Of a DNA stretch of 29,131 nucleotides, positions 22,108 through 29,131 are shown piece by piece. The notes under the pieces are model-generated. The model was not told where the DNA came from. It did no database searches and saw only the letters and a list, made by a program, of their open reading frames with translations. The position numbers were made by a program, and so were the translations under genes. The stretch covers positions 1 through 29,131 of the forward strand of contig JBOGEB010000033.1 in assembly GCA_050743125.1 (NCBI GenBank), read 5' to 3'. Source of the DNA: JBOGEB01 sp050743125 (GTDB taxonomy: Bacteria > Actinomycetota > Nitriliruptoria > Euzebyales > Egibacteraceae). Positions within the stretch are counted from its first letter, which is position 1; the number at the start of each line of letters is the position of its first letter.

Positions 22108-22131
22108 ACAGCTGCGCGATGAGGAGAAGTC

Positions 22132-22164
22132 ATGAGTAGGCTGGCGAAGCCAGGGCGGGCATGA
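22132..22164 (+). CDS. Possible first leader peptide (10 aa) of the ilv operon
   Basis: ATG at 22132 has GAGGAGAAG directly upstream, the best ribosome binding site in the leader. It encodes MSRLAKPGRA and its stop overlaps the next leader ATG (ATGA at 22161-22164). It carries no run of branched-chain codons itself, so its likely role is to deliver ribosomes to the second peptide by coupling. This is inferred from layout; it may be non-functional. Confidence 0.35.
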   Translation: MSRLAKPGRA

Positions 22165-22217
22165 CGCCCGCCGCCTGCTCGCGCTCCGTCGTACTGCTCT
22201 GCGCGCGCCTGGGCTGA
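22161..22217 (+). CDS. Probable ilv leader peptide with Val-Val-Leu-Leu codons
   Basis: 18-codon frame, MTPAACSRSVVLLCARLG. Four consecutive branched-chain codons (22188-22199) precede a hairpin and a terminator. Leader peptides with Val, Leu or Ile runs before ilvB are known from other actinobacteria, where ribosome stalling controls attenuation. Its start overlaps the stop of the preceding small frame. The stop codon falls in the loop following the left arm of the 22204-22244 hairpin. Confidence 0.6.
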   Translation: MTPAACSRSVVLLCARLG

Positions 22218-22281
22218 CCGTACAACAAGCGGTTCCCAGGCGCGAGACCTCTCTGCCCTCGGCGGGAGGTCTTTCGTTATT
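22204..22281 (+). terminator. Attenuator: pause hairpin and intrinsic terminator before ilvB
   Basis: First hairpin: CGCGCCTGGG (22204-22213) pairs perfectly with CCCAGGCGCG (22235-22244). Immediately after it, AGACCTCTCTGCC (22245-22257) pairs with GGCGGGAGGTCT (22261-22272), with one bulged T and a CTC loop, followed by TTCGTTATT, a T-rich release tract. The terminator lies 33 bases before the ilvB start. The arrangement leader peptide, hairpin, terminator is that of translational attenuation of transcription. The antiterminator pairing is not obvious to me. Confidence 0.65.
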
Positions 22282-22313
22282 CCGGATTCGTCAAAACTTC
22301 AAGAAGGCTCGAC

Positions 22314-24122
22314 ATGGTAATCACCGGCGCACAGGCAGTAATCAAGTCGCTGGAGGCGGCGGGCGTCGAGGTGGTGTTTGGTCACCCTGGTGGCGCGATC
22401 CTGCCGGCGTACGACCCAATGATCGACTCGCCGATCCGGCATGTGCTCGCGCGCCACGAGCAGGGCGCCGGCCATATGGCCGAGGGCTATGCGCAGGCGA
22501 CGGGGCGTGTCGGGGTGACCATCGTCACATCCGGTCCAGGGGGGACGAACCTCGTGACCGCGCTGACCGATGCGCACATGGACTCGGTCCCGATCGTCGC
22601 GATCACCGGCCAGGTCCCCACCGCCTCGGTCGGCGGCGACGCGTTCCAGGAGGCCGACATCACCGGGATCACGATGCCGGTGACGAAGCACAACGAGATG
22701 GTCCGCGACCCGAGTCGGATCCCCGGCGCGATCGCCGAGGCGTTCTATATCGCCTCGACCGGCCGGCCGGGCCCGGTGCTCATCGACATTCCCAAGGACG
22801 TCCTTAATGCGCAGACGACGTTCTCCTGGCCTGACCGGCTGGGGCTGCCAGGTTATAAACCAACGCTGCGTGGCCACTCGAAGATGGTCCGTGAGGCCGC
22901 TCGAGAGATCCTAAGCGCCCGGCAGCCAGTTGTTTACGCTGGCGGTGGGATCATTAAGGCCAATGCCGACGCCGAGCTACGGCGTCTTGTTGAGTTCGTC
23001 GAGCTGCCGGTCGTGACCACGCTCATGGCCCGGGGCGCGCTGCCCGACAGCCACCCGCAGCATCTTGGCATGCCGGGCATGCATGGGCACTGGACGGCGG
23101 TCACCGCGCTGCAGAAGGCCGACCTGCTCATCGCGCTCGGGACCCGCTTCGACGATCGGGTGACCGGCAACCTCGCGGCGTTCGCGCAGAACGCCCGGGT
23201 CATCCACGTCGACATCGACCCCGCCGAGATCGGGAAGAACCGTGAGCCGGAAATCCCGATCGTCGGCGACTGCGCGATCGTGATCGGCCAGATCATCGAA
23301 GCGATCCAAAGCCTGCTCGCCGACGAGAACCAGCCACGCGCGAGCCTGCACGGCTGGTGGGCACAGCTCCGGGCCTGGCAGTCCGAGCACCCGCTGCGGG
23401 TCGACCAGCCCCCGGACGGCCCGCTGAAGCCACAGACGGCCATCCGGGCGATCAGCGAAAAGCTCGGCGGCAACGGGATCGTGATCTCGGGCGTCGGCCA
23501 GCACCAGATGTGGGCCTCCCAGCACGTCAAGTTCGAGCGACCGCGGTCGTGGATCAACTCCGGCGGCCTTGGGACGATGGGCTTCTGCGTGCCCGCCTCG
23601 ATCGGGGCGAAGATCGGTCGGCCCGACGAGACGGTGGTCGCGATCGACGGGGACGGCAGCTTTCAGATGACGCTCCAGGAGCTTGCCACCGCCCGGACCG
23701 AGAACGTGCCGGTGATCTTCTGTGTGATCAACAACGGCTCGCTCGGGATGGTCCGCCAGTGGCAGGAACTCTTCTACAACAAGCGCTTTTCGCAGGTCGA
23801 CATCCCGGTCGACGTCCCGGATCTGGTCAAGCTCGCCGACGCCTACGGCTGCATTGGGCTGCGCTGCACAAGGCCTGAGGACGTCGGGTCGACCCTGGAC
23901 AAGGCGTTCGCCGTCGGCGAGGTTCCGGTCGTCGTCGACTTCCGTGTCGACATCACCGAGAAGGTCTTCCCGATGGTCCCGGCCGGGGCGAGCAACGACG
24001 ACATCGTCGAGTCCGCCGACGAGTGGTACGCGAAGGCCTCTGCGGGGGCGCCCAAGGACGCCGCCAGCGAGCCGGATGGCGCCTGCCTCCCCGAGAGCAT
24101 GCGCGAAGGGAACGCGGTCTGA
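22314..24122 (+). CDS. ilvB: Acetolactate synthase large (catalytic) subunit
   Basis: ThDP enzyme making 2-acetolactate or 2-aceto-2-hydroxybutyrate, the first common step of valine, leucine and isoleucine synthesis. 602 aa. Landmarks: VFGHPGGAILPAYD, the ThDP-activating E49 in RHEQGAGHMAEGYA, TSGPGGTNLVTAL, GDAFQEADI, and the Mg/ThDP motif starting GDGSFQ (D447) and ending in INNGSLGMV. The ATG at 22314 has AAGAAGG upstream and is the only start giving the family N-terminus. It overlaps ilvN by one base (TGATG). Probably controlled by the upstream attenuator. Confidence 0.97.
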   Translation: MVITGAQAVIKSLEAAGVEVVFGHPGGAILPAYDPMIDSPIRHVLARHEQGAGHMAEGYAQATGRVGVTIVTSGPGGTNLVTALTDAHMDSVPIVAITGQVPTASVGGDAFQEADITGITMPVTKHNEMVRDPSRIPGAIAEAFYIASTGRPGPVLIDIPKDVLNAQTTFSWPDRLGLPGYKPTLRGHSKMVREAAREILSARQPVVYAGGGIIKANADAELRRLVEFVELPVVTTLMARGALPDSHPQHLGMPGMHGHWTAVTALQKADLLIALGTRFDDRVTGNLAAFAQNARVIHVDIDPAEIGKNREPEIPIVGDCAIVIGQIIEAIQSLLADENQPRASLHGWWAQLRAWQSEHPLRVDQPPDGPLKPQTAIRAISEKLGGNGIVISGVGQHQMWASQHVKFERPRSWINSGGLGTMGFCVPASIGAKIGRPDETVVAIDGDGSFQMTLQELATARTENVPVIFCVINNGSLGMVRQWQELFYNKRFSQVDIPVDVPDLVKLADAYGCIGLRCTRPEDVGSTLDKAFAVGEVPVVVDFRVDITEKVFPMVPAGASNDDIVESADEWYAKASAGAPKDAASEPDGACLPESMREGNAV

Positions 24123-24646
24123 TGAGCAGGCACACCCTCTCTGTCCTCGTCGAGAACAAGCCGGGCGTGCTCGCGCGCGTCGCCAGCCTGTTCGGCCGGC
24201 GGGGATTCAACATCGAGTCGCTCGCGGTCGGGCCGACGGAGGTCGAGGACCTGTCGCGCATGACGATCGTTGTCGATGCCGCCCAGGCGCCTTTGGAACA
24301 GGTCACGAAGCAACTCAACAAGCTCATCCACGTGCTCAAGATCGTGGAGCTCGCGCGCGACGGCGCCGTCGAGCGGGAGCTGGCGCTGGTGAAGGTCGCC
24401 GCGACCGGAGCGACCCGCAGTGAGATTATCGAGATCGCCCAAGTGTTCCGCTCGAAGGTCGTCGATGTCGATGTCGACTCGATCACGGTTGAGGTCACCG
24501 GCTCGCCCGAGAAGCTCGTGGCGATGGTCCGGCTGCTCGAACCCTACGGCATCAGGGAACTCGTGCGGTCGGGCATGATTGCGGTCGGGCGAGGAGGCAA
24601 GAGCATCACTGAGGGACGCGGGCTGCGTCTGGACAAGACAGCGTAG
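24122..24646 (+). CDS. ilvN: Acetolactate synthase small (regulatory) subunit
   Basis: 174 aa; binds valine through an N-terminal ACT domain (HTLSVLVENKPGVLARVASL, then RGFNIESLAVGPTE) and has the second, C-terminal small-subunit domain (about residues 85-165). It stimulates IlvB and gives feedback inhibition. The ATG at 24122 shares its A with the ilvB stop codon. It is followed by a structured spacer before ilvC. Confidence 0.96.
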   Translation: MSRHTLSVLVENKPGVLARVASLFGRRGFNIESLAVGPTEVEDLSRMTIVVDAAQAPLEQVTKQLNKLIHVLKIVELARDGAVERELALVKVAATGATRSEIIEIAQVFRSKVVDVDVDSITVEVTGSPEKLVAMVRLLEPYGIRELVRSGMIAVGRGGKSITEGRGLRLDKTA

Positions 24647-24650
24647 TGGT

Positions 24651-24732
24651 CCGGATCGCAAGTCCGTCTACGTATTTGCCGCAGCTCGCCGGTAAGTGTG
24701 ACCGTTCACACGCCATCGTAATTGCGATCCGG
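24651..24732 (+). promoter_or_regulatory. Large inverted repeat in the ilvN-ilvC spacer
   Basis: CCGGATCGCAA (24651-24661) and its exact complement TTGCGATCCGG (24722-24732) enclose 60 bases that contain a second perfect hairpin, GTGTGA-CCGT-TCACAC (24696-24711). Together they could fold as a branched RNA that stabilises, attenuates or processes the ilvBN-ilvC transcript. No T tract follows, so it is not a simple terminator. Confidence 0.5.
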
Positions 24733-24766
24733 CTGCCCCGCGGCCGGCAGTGGGAGGAGCCACCTC

Positions 24767-25771
24767 ATGCCTACGATGTACTACGACGATGACGCTTCGC
24801 TCGAGCTGCTCGACGACCGCACAGTGGCGGTGCTCGGGTACGGCTCGCAGGGACACGCCCATGCGCGCAACCTCGCCGAGTCAGGCGTCAACGTGTGCGT
24901 CGGGCTGTACCTGGAGTCACGCAGCCGGAAGGACGCCGAGGCCGCCGGACTCGAAGTGCTGCCAACCACCGAGGCCGCGAAGCGCGGCGACGTCATCATG
25001 GTGCTCCTGCCCGACGCGATCCAGGCGAGCGTCTACCGCAACGAGATCGAGCCTGGCCTGGTTGACGGCAACGCGTTGTTCTTTGCCCACGGATTCAACA
25101 TCCACTACGGCCAGATCAACCCGCCGCCAGGCGTCGATGTCTGCATGGTTGCGCCAAAGGGTCCTGGCCACCTCTTGCGGCGCACGTATGTCGAGGGCAC
25201 CGGCGTGCCTGCACTGTTCGCCGTCTACCAGGACGCGAGTGGCCACGCCCGCGAACTCGGCCTCGCCTACGCCAAGGGTATCGGCGCCACCCGCGCCGGT
25301 GTGATCGAGACGACCTTCGCCGAGGAGACCGAGACCGACCTGTTCGGCGAGCAGAGCGTCCTTTGCGGGGGCGTGTCGGCCCTGGTGACCAAGGCATTCG
25401 AGGTGCTCGTCGAGGCCGGCTACCAGCCCGAGGTCGCGTACTTCGAGTGCATGCACGAGCTCAAGCTCATCGTCGACCTTTTCTACGAGGGCGGCCTTGC
25501 GAGAATGCGGTACTCGGTGTCGGACACCGCCGAGTACGGCGACTACAGCCGTGGCCCGTTCGTCATCGACGAGGGCGTCAAGGACCGCATGCGCCAGGTG
25601 CTCGCCCAAGTCCAGGACGGCAGCTTCGCCCGCGAGTGGATCCTCGAGAACGCCGCCGGCCGCCCCGTCTTCAACGCGAACCGCCGCCGCCAAGCCGACC
25701 ACCCGATCGAGCGGGTCGGCCGGGAGCTCCGCGCGATGATGAGTTGGCTTCCCCAGCCGACGGAGCACTGA
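24767..25771 (+). CDS. ilvC: Ketol-acid reductoisomerase (class I)
   Basis: NADPH-dependent enzyme converting acetolactate products to dihydroxy acids. 334 aa, class I length. The Rossmann motif GYGSQGHAHARNL is at residues 24-36, with the cofactor-specificity loop LESRSRKDAEAAG. Then come LLPDAIQ, FAHGFNIH, VAPKGPGH, the metal-binding EETETDLFGEQSVLCGG, and YFECMHELKLIVD. Start: ATG 24767 with GGGAGGAG 8 nt upstream; upstream open codons lack homology. Third gene of the ilv operon. Confidence 0.97.
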   Translation: MPTMYYDDDASLELLDDRTVAVLGYGSQGHAHARNLAESGVNVCVGLYLESRSRKDAEAAGLEVLPTTEAAKRGDVIMVLLPDAIQASVYRNEIEPGLVDGNALFFAHGFNIHYGQINPPPGVDVCMVAPKGPGHLLRRTYVEGTGVPALFAVYQDASGHARELGLAYAKGIGATRAGVIETTFAEETETDLFGEQSVLCGGVSALVTKAFEVLVEAGYQPEVAYFECMHELKLIVDLFYEGGLARMRYSVSDTAEYGDYSRGPFVIDEGVKDRMRQVLAQVQDGSFAREWILENAAGRPVFNANRRRQADHPIERVGRELRAMMSWLPQPTEH

Positions 25772-25882
25772 GCGCGTGTGTTGGAGCTGGGTCGCGCCAC
25801 GTCGGTTCCGCTCCTTCAGGGTGGGTGGGGGAGGTTGGTCGCTGCACCCGACGCGGCGCTCCGCACGCCTCCAGGCTCGCGG

Positions 25883-26449
25883 TCAGTCCAGGGGGCGGAG
25901 CGCCGAACTCAGGCAGCGGGTGGCGGCCGGGGCGTCACGAATGCGGGCCAGCCGCTGGCGGACGGCGGCGACCCGGGGTGCGCTGCCTGGGGGAACGCCT
26001 GGGGGGCACAGAGCCAACTGGTCGAGTTCGGCACCCACGCGGGTGATGCGAGCGGCGTCGCTCAGGTCCTCGTCGGCGATGGCGGCCTCGAGCCTACGCG
26101 CCCAGCGCACGCCGCCGTCGAGCCTGAGCAGGTCGACGAGGTCCTTGAGCATGCAGTAGAGCGGGAGGTGCTCGGCGTCTGTGGGGCCGACTGCGGTCTT
26201 GACGGTTGCGATCAGCTCGTCAACCGTCTCCACCAAGCGGAGGCGGCGGGCGGCGGTGCTGTGGCGGAGGCGGTAAAGCTCGAGTCCCAGGTCGGCGAAG
26301 ACCTCGCTGGCGGTCCGGGAGCACAGGCACGCGCGTAGGTTGTCGGCCCACAGGTCCTGATCGCTCTGCTCGAGGTGGTCGGCGAGCTCAGTCACGCTCC
26401 GGTAGAGCGGCATCTTGCTGTCGAGGCGGGGGCGGGGCAGCGTCTGCAT
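25883..26449 (-). CDS. Hypothetical protein, 188 aa, largely helical
   Basis: I do not recognise the family. The protein is predicted mostly alpha-helical and soluble: charged amphipathic helices such as SVTELADHLEQSDQDLWADN and VETVDELIATVKTAVG, without a signal peptide, membrane span or obvious metal motif. Codon use matches the neighbours, so it is likely real. It is convergent with ilvC (111 bp between stops) and lies downstream of the acyl-CoA dehydrogenase gene on the same strand, with about 115 bp between. A GTG or ATG choice near the 5' end is uncertain (ATG at 26449; an internal Met at residue 13). Confidence 0.65.
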   Translation of the reverse strand: MQTLPRPRLDSKMPLYRSVTELADHLEQSDQDLWADNLRACLCSRTASEVFADLGLELYRLRHSTAARRLRLVETVDELIATVKTAVGPTDAEHLPLYCMLKDLVDLLRLDGGVRWARRLEAAIADEDLSDAARITRVGAELDQLALCPPGVPPGSAPRVAAVRQRLARIRDAPAATRCLSSALRPLD

Positions 26450-26565
26450 AGCGTTTCACCCTACGCGATCTCCAAGGCCGGGCAGCAGAACCGTGGTACG
26501 TGTTCGGCCAGCTCGGCCGTGCGGAGTGCGGTTCGGCGACCCTACAGACATTTCACCACACGTGC

Positions 26566-28368
26566 TCAGAACGCCGGGTCGGCCAACTCCATGATGTCCA
26601 GGTCGGTTTGGGCCGTCATCGTGCGCCGCGCGGACAGCAGCGGGAGCACCTGGCGCGCGAACCAGCGGGCAGCGGCGATCTTGCCCTCGTAGAACGCCCG
26701 GTCGCGATCACTGCACTGGCCGCTCTTCAGCGCCTCCAGCGCGACCTCCGCCTGCCGCAGGAGCAGCCAGCCGACCATGAGCTCAGACAGCGCGAACAGG
26801 AGCGGCGTGGTGTTGAGGCCGACCAGGTATACCGAGCGCCCGACAAAGCGCACCATGGCCTCGAGCATGCCTTGGATGTCGCCGAGCGCGGCGGCGAGCC
26901 GCTCCCGCTCCACCGAGAGCGCGCCGTTGCCCGCGTCGGCCTTCGTGAGATCCCGGATCTCGCCGAGCAGCCGTGCGAGTGTGGCGCCGCGGTCTTTCCC
27001 GATCTTGCGGAAGAACAGGTCCATACCCTGGATGCCGGTCGTGCCTTCGTAGAGCGTGTCGATCTTTGCGTCGCGGAGGTACTGCTCGATGGGATAGTCA
27101 CGGCAGTAACCGGATCCGCCAAGGACCTGGAGCGAGCTGGCAAGCAGCTCGTAGGACTTCTCCGACCCGTAGCCCTTCACCATCGGCAGGAGCAGGTCGT
27201 TGAGCCTTTCGAGGTATGCGAGGTCCTCACCTTGGTCCAGCCGGATCCGGTCCTGGATCGAGGCGGCGAACATCACGAGCGCGCGCATGCCCTCGACGTG
27301 CGCCTTCTGGGTCATCAGGCTACGGCGGACGTCGGGGTGGCGGATGATCGCCACGCGCGGGGCGGTCTTGTCGGCGGTTTGGGCGAGGTCGGGGCCCTGG
27401 ACGCGCTCCTTCGCGTAGGCCAGCGCGTTGAGGTAGCCGGTCGACAGGGTGGCGATCGCCTTCGTGCCCACGAGCATCCGCGCATCCTCGATGGCGGTGA
27501 ACATCTGCCGGATGCCGTCGTGAACCTCGCCGACGAGCACCGCCCGCGCGGGCGTGCGCTCGCCGAAGGTCAGCTCGCAGGTGGCCGAGGCCTTCAGCCC
27601 CATCTTGTCCTCGACCTTTGTGACGACGACCCCGTTGCGCTCGCCGAGCGAGCCGTCCGCGTTCACCCAGTATTTCGGGACGAGGAACAGCGACAGGCCC
27701 TTTGTGCCGGGACCGGCGCCTTCCGGCCTCGCCAACACGAGGTGGACGATGTTCTCCGGCCAGTCGAAATCGCCGTTCGAGATGAACCGCTTCACGCCGG
27801 TCAAGCGCCACGTCCCGTCGTCGGCGCGCACGGCCTTCGTGCGGCTCGCGCCCACGTCACTGCCGGCGTCGGGCTCGGTGAGCGCCATCGTCGCCCCCCA
27901 GCGGCGCTCGACCATCGGCACCACCCAGCGCTCCCGCTGCTCGTCGGTTGCCAATCCGTCGAGGATCGCCGCGAACGTCGGCCCGGCGCAGTACATGAGG
28001 GCGGTGGGGTTCGCGCCGAGCAGCAGCTCGGTGGTGGCCCACCGTAGGCTCGGCGGGGCGCCGTACCCACCGAGCCGCTCGGGCAGGTTCATCCGGTGCC
28101 ACTCGCCGTCGAAGAACGCGTCGAGGCTCCGTTTGATCCCGTCGGGGATCCTCACCTCACCGTCCTCCAGCCGCAGCGGCGTGCGGTCGCCCTCGACGAA
28201 GCTCTCTGCGAACGTGGTCGACGCGAGCCGCTCCACTTCGTTGAGCACCCCCACCGCGGTCTCCACGTCGATCTGCTCGAATGGCCCGGTTCCGAGGTAC
28301 TCCTGCACCTGGAAGACCTCGAAGAGGTTGAACTCCAGATCCCGCAGGTTGCTGAGGTAATGGCCCAC
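26566..28368 (-). CDS. Acyl-CoA dehydrogenase, large FadE5-like form
   Basis: FAD-dependent dehydrogenase introducing a 2,3-double bond into acyl-CoA for beta-oxidation. 600 aa, the long class with an extra C-terminal domain, like M. tuberculosis FadE5. The N-terminus, GHYLSNLRDLEFNLFEVF, matches the start typical of that class. Further motifs: the flavin-binding MALTEPDAGSDVGASRTKA and RFISNGDFDW, and LQVLGGSGYCRDYPIEQYLRD with YEGTTGIQGMDLF near the C-terminal part of the dehydrogenase domain. Start: GTG 28368, with GAGAGGAGC upstream; the frame is open 9 codons further. A tandem palindromic operator lies immediately upstream (28387-28418), so it is probably repressed by a TetR-like regulator responding to acyl-CoA. 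Substrate chain length is unknown. Confidence 0.92.
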   Translation of the reverse strand: MGHYLSNLRDLEFNLFEVFQVQEYLGTGPFEQIDVETAVGVLNEVERLASTTFAESFVEGDRTPLRLEDGEVRIPDGIKRSLDAFFDGEWHRMNLPERLGGYGAPPSLRWATTELLLGANPTALMYCAGPTFAAILDGLATDEQRERWVVPMVERRWGATMALTEPDAGSDVGASRTKAVRADDGTWRLTGVKRFISNGDFDWPENIVHLVLARPEGAGPGTKGLSLFLVPKYWVNADGSLGERNGVVVTKVEDKMGLKASATCELTFGERTPARAVLVGEVHDGIRQMFTAIEDARMLVGTKAIATLSTGYLNALAYAKERVQGPDLAQTADKTAPRVAIIRHPDVRRSLMTQKAHVEGMRALVMFAASIQDRIRLDQGEDLAYLERLNDLLLPMVKGYGSEKSYELLASSLQVLGGSGYCRDYPIEQYLRDAKIDTLYEGTTGIQGMDLFFRKIGKDRGATLARLLGEIRDLTKADAGNGALSVERERLAAALGDIQGMLEAMVRFVGRSVYLVGLNTTPLLFALSELMVGWLLLRQAEVALEALKSGQCSDRDRAFYEGKIAAARWFARQVLPLLSARRTMTAQTDLDIMELADPAF

Positions 28369-28386
28369 CGTGTGCTCCTCTCGCGT

Positions 28387-28418
28387 GTTACCCACCAGTA
28401 AGGTTACTCATCAGTAAC
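28387..28418. promoter_or_regulatory. Tandem 16-bp palindromic operator upstream of the acyl-CoA dehydrogenase gene
   Basis: GTTACCCACCAGTAAG (28387-28402) and GTTACTCATCAGTAAC (28403-28418) are adjacent 16-bp units agreeing at 13 of 16 positions. The second is a perfect palindrome (GTTACT-N4-AGTAAC), and the first is nearly so. TTAC-based palindromes in tandem are typical of TetR-family repressors of fatty-acid genes. The site begins 19 bases before the GTG start, where it would block transcription. Confidence 0.65.
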
Positions 28419-28429
28419 ATCACTGCAAC

Positions 28430-28452
28430 GGCTGCTCGCGGCGCGAGCAGCC
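28430..28452. terminator. 10-bp GC-rich hairpin, loop GGC
   Basis: GGCTGCTCGC (28430-28439) and GCGAGCAGCC (28443-28452) are exact complements. There is no T tract. It lies just upstream of the operator and may insulate the dehydrogenase promoter from transcription arriving from the right. Confidence 0.4.
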
Positions 28453-28621
28453 CGTGCGAGCGTGTGTCGACACAGGGGTCAGAATGGGGGTTCTGGGAGG
28501 GTTCCGCCGTTCGTCATTTGGTGTGGAGCGGTGAGGCTTCTGGTGAGCCTTCGTCGGCGACTGGGCGACACAGCCCTGGGGAGCTTCGACAATGTTCCAA
28601 TGCCTGAAGCGGACGGCTTCT

Positions 28622-28659
28622 GTGAGGGATCCACGCAACATGCTGCGTGGATCCCTCAC
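28622..28659 (-). terminator. Perfect 16-bp stem after the right-edge gene
   Basis: GTGAGGGATCCACGCA (28622-28637) pairs exactly with 28644-28659 around the loop ACATGC. On the minus strand it starts 8 bases after the stop of the partial gene at the right edge, the usual position of a terminator. It lacks a T tract, like the hairpin at 2991-3033. Confidence 0.55.
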
Positions 28660-28667
28660 CAGGGACC

Positions 28668-29131
28668 TCAGGGCAGGTGCGTGATCAGAAGGGCGCGGCG
28701 GAGGCGGGGGTGCCCAGCACCGCGAGCGGCATCGACATCCACCTCGACCTCGATGTGTTGCTCCTCTGACGGCGGGCTCGATCGGCGAGGGGGTCGTGCG
28801 CGTTGGCGGCTGTCGCCGACGGGAGTACGCTGCGCGCCCCGCCGGTTGCGCTGGCTCTCGCCCGTGCGCGTGTTCGATCGCTGACCGTTCCGCGATCGCG
28901 CGGGCCTGGTCGTGACATCCTCACGGCCAACCTCCCCCGCTGTCGGGAGGGAGACGCCCTCGATGATCGGGGCTGTGCCGAGCCCGCCCTCCTCCGGGCG
29001 CGGTTCCGGGCGCGGTCGGTCGGTCCGCCGCCGCACGCGGACCCGGCGCAGCTCGACATCGAGATGGCCGCCTCCAGACTTCCCAGTGGTTTCAGCTTGC
29101 GCGGCCACTGGCACCGGCTCAGGCTGCGAGG
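28668..29131 (-). CDS. 3' part of a low-complexity Arg/Pro-rich gene, running off the window edge
   Basis: A minus-strand frame open to the last base of the window (SQPEPVPVAAQAETTGKSGG at the visible beginning) and ending at 28668. About 154 residues are visible, rich in Arg, Pro, Ser and Glu (RRVRVRRRTDRPRPEPRPEE) and apparently disordered. The end, EEQHIEVEVDVDAARGAGHP, alternates acidic and hydrophobic residues. An N-terminal domain probably lies outside the window. A GTG at 29114 could serve as a start but continuity to the edge suggests a longer protein. A terminator-like hairpin 8 bases after the stop supports this frame. A competing overlapping frame (to 28685) cannot be fully excluded. 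Function unknown. Confidence 0.45.
   Translation of the reverse strand, partial: SQPEPVPVAAQAETTGKSGGGHLDVELRRVRVRRRTDRPRPEPRPEEGGLGTAPIIEGVSLPTAGEVGREDVTTRPARSRNGQRSNTRTGESQRNRRGAQRTPVGDSRQRARPPRRSSPPSEEQHIEVEVDVDAARGAGHPRLRRALLITHLP

Larger units (their letters stand above)
21619..22131. other. Long non-coding region rich in inverted repeats before the ilv leader
   Basis: No credible gene. Notable structures are: a perfect 12-bp stem (21808-21836, annotated separately); two hairpins whose central parts share the 14-mer GGGGGCGGGAACCC (about 21872-21898 and 21912-21944); a possible H-type pseudoknot TCGGAA/GGCT with TTCCGA/AGCC (about 21948-21980); the palindrome GGGTATACCC (about 22041-22050); a TTGACA hexamer at 22055-22060; and a 14-bp stem at 22069-22107. 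It is probably the regulatory 5' region of ilvB, possibly with a decayed element nearer the response regulator. Confidence 0.45.

Overview
This window is a GC-rich bacterial chromosome segment, most likely from an actinomycete (Actinomycetota). The evidence is the two-gene, half-size lycopene cyclase (crtYc/crtYd), a type 2 IPP isomerase, frequent GTG starts, probable leaderless promoters (a TANNNT box 7 nt before the start codon), and a gene order that matches actinobacteria. The order cysteine desulfurase - mnmA - ligA - gatC - gatA - gatB - ... - ilvB - ilvN - ilvC is also the order of these genes in Mycobacterium tuberculosis (there iscS/Rv3025c to ilvC/Rv3001c). The species cannot be fixed from the sequence alone.

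Regions. (1) 1-3035 is an accessory stretch of lower and uneven GC. It holds a TIR-like / deoxyribosyltransferase-like protein of probable defence type, a small Cys-rich zinc-ribbon-like protein, gene debris, and a frameshifted VapB-type antitoxin relic that ends in a perfect 18-bp hairpin. (2) 3163-11747 is a housekeeping block: cysteine desulfurase and MnmA (tRNA 2-thiouridine), an antisense-strand 49-aa membrane peptide, NAD-dependent DNA ligase, and the GatCAB amidotransferase. An inverted VapBC-like toxin-antitoxin pair splits gatA from gatB. (3) 11748-18802 is a carotenoid block: crtE, crtI, crtB, a YjbQ-family gene, fni (type 2 IPP isomerase) and convergent crtYd/crtYc. These supply IPP/DMAPP, then GGPP, phytoene, lycopene and a cyclic carotenoid. 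Two inverted full copies and one partial copy of a structured MITE-like repeat sit directly after the stop codons of gatB, crtE and fni. (4) 19223-21618 is a membrane histidine kinase and a NarL-type response regulator, divergent from crtYcd. (5) 21619-25771 is a long structured leader with a probable Val/Leu attenuator, then ilvB-ilvN-ilvC. (6) 25883-29131 holds an unknown 188-aa protein, a FadE5-like acyl-CoA dehydrogenase behind a tandem palindromic operator, and the 3' part of a low-complexity gene running off the window edge.

The most interesting items are the MITE-like repeat, whose hairpin shows a compensatory base change and which has a CTAAG duplication covering the crtE stop codon; the ilv attenuator with an overlapping two-peptide leader; the phased CAACGTTCCT sites before crtI; the toxin-antitoxin operator lying in the gatB promoter region; and the stand-alone TIR-like protein with an unrecognised C-terminal half. 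No rRNA, tRNA, CRISPR array or transposase gene was found by eye.
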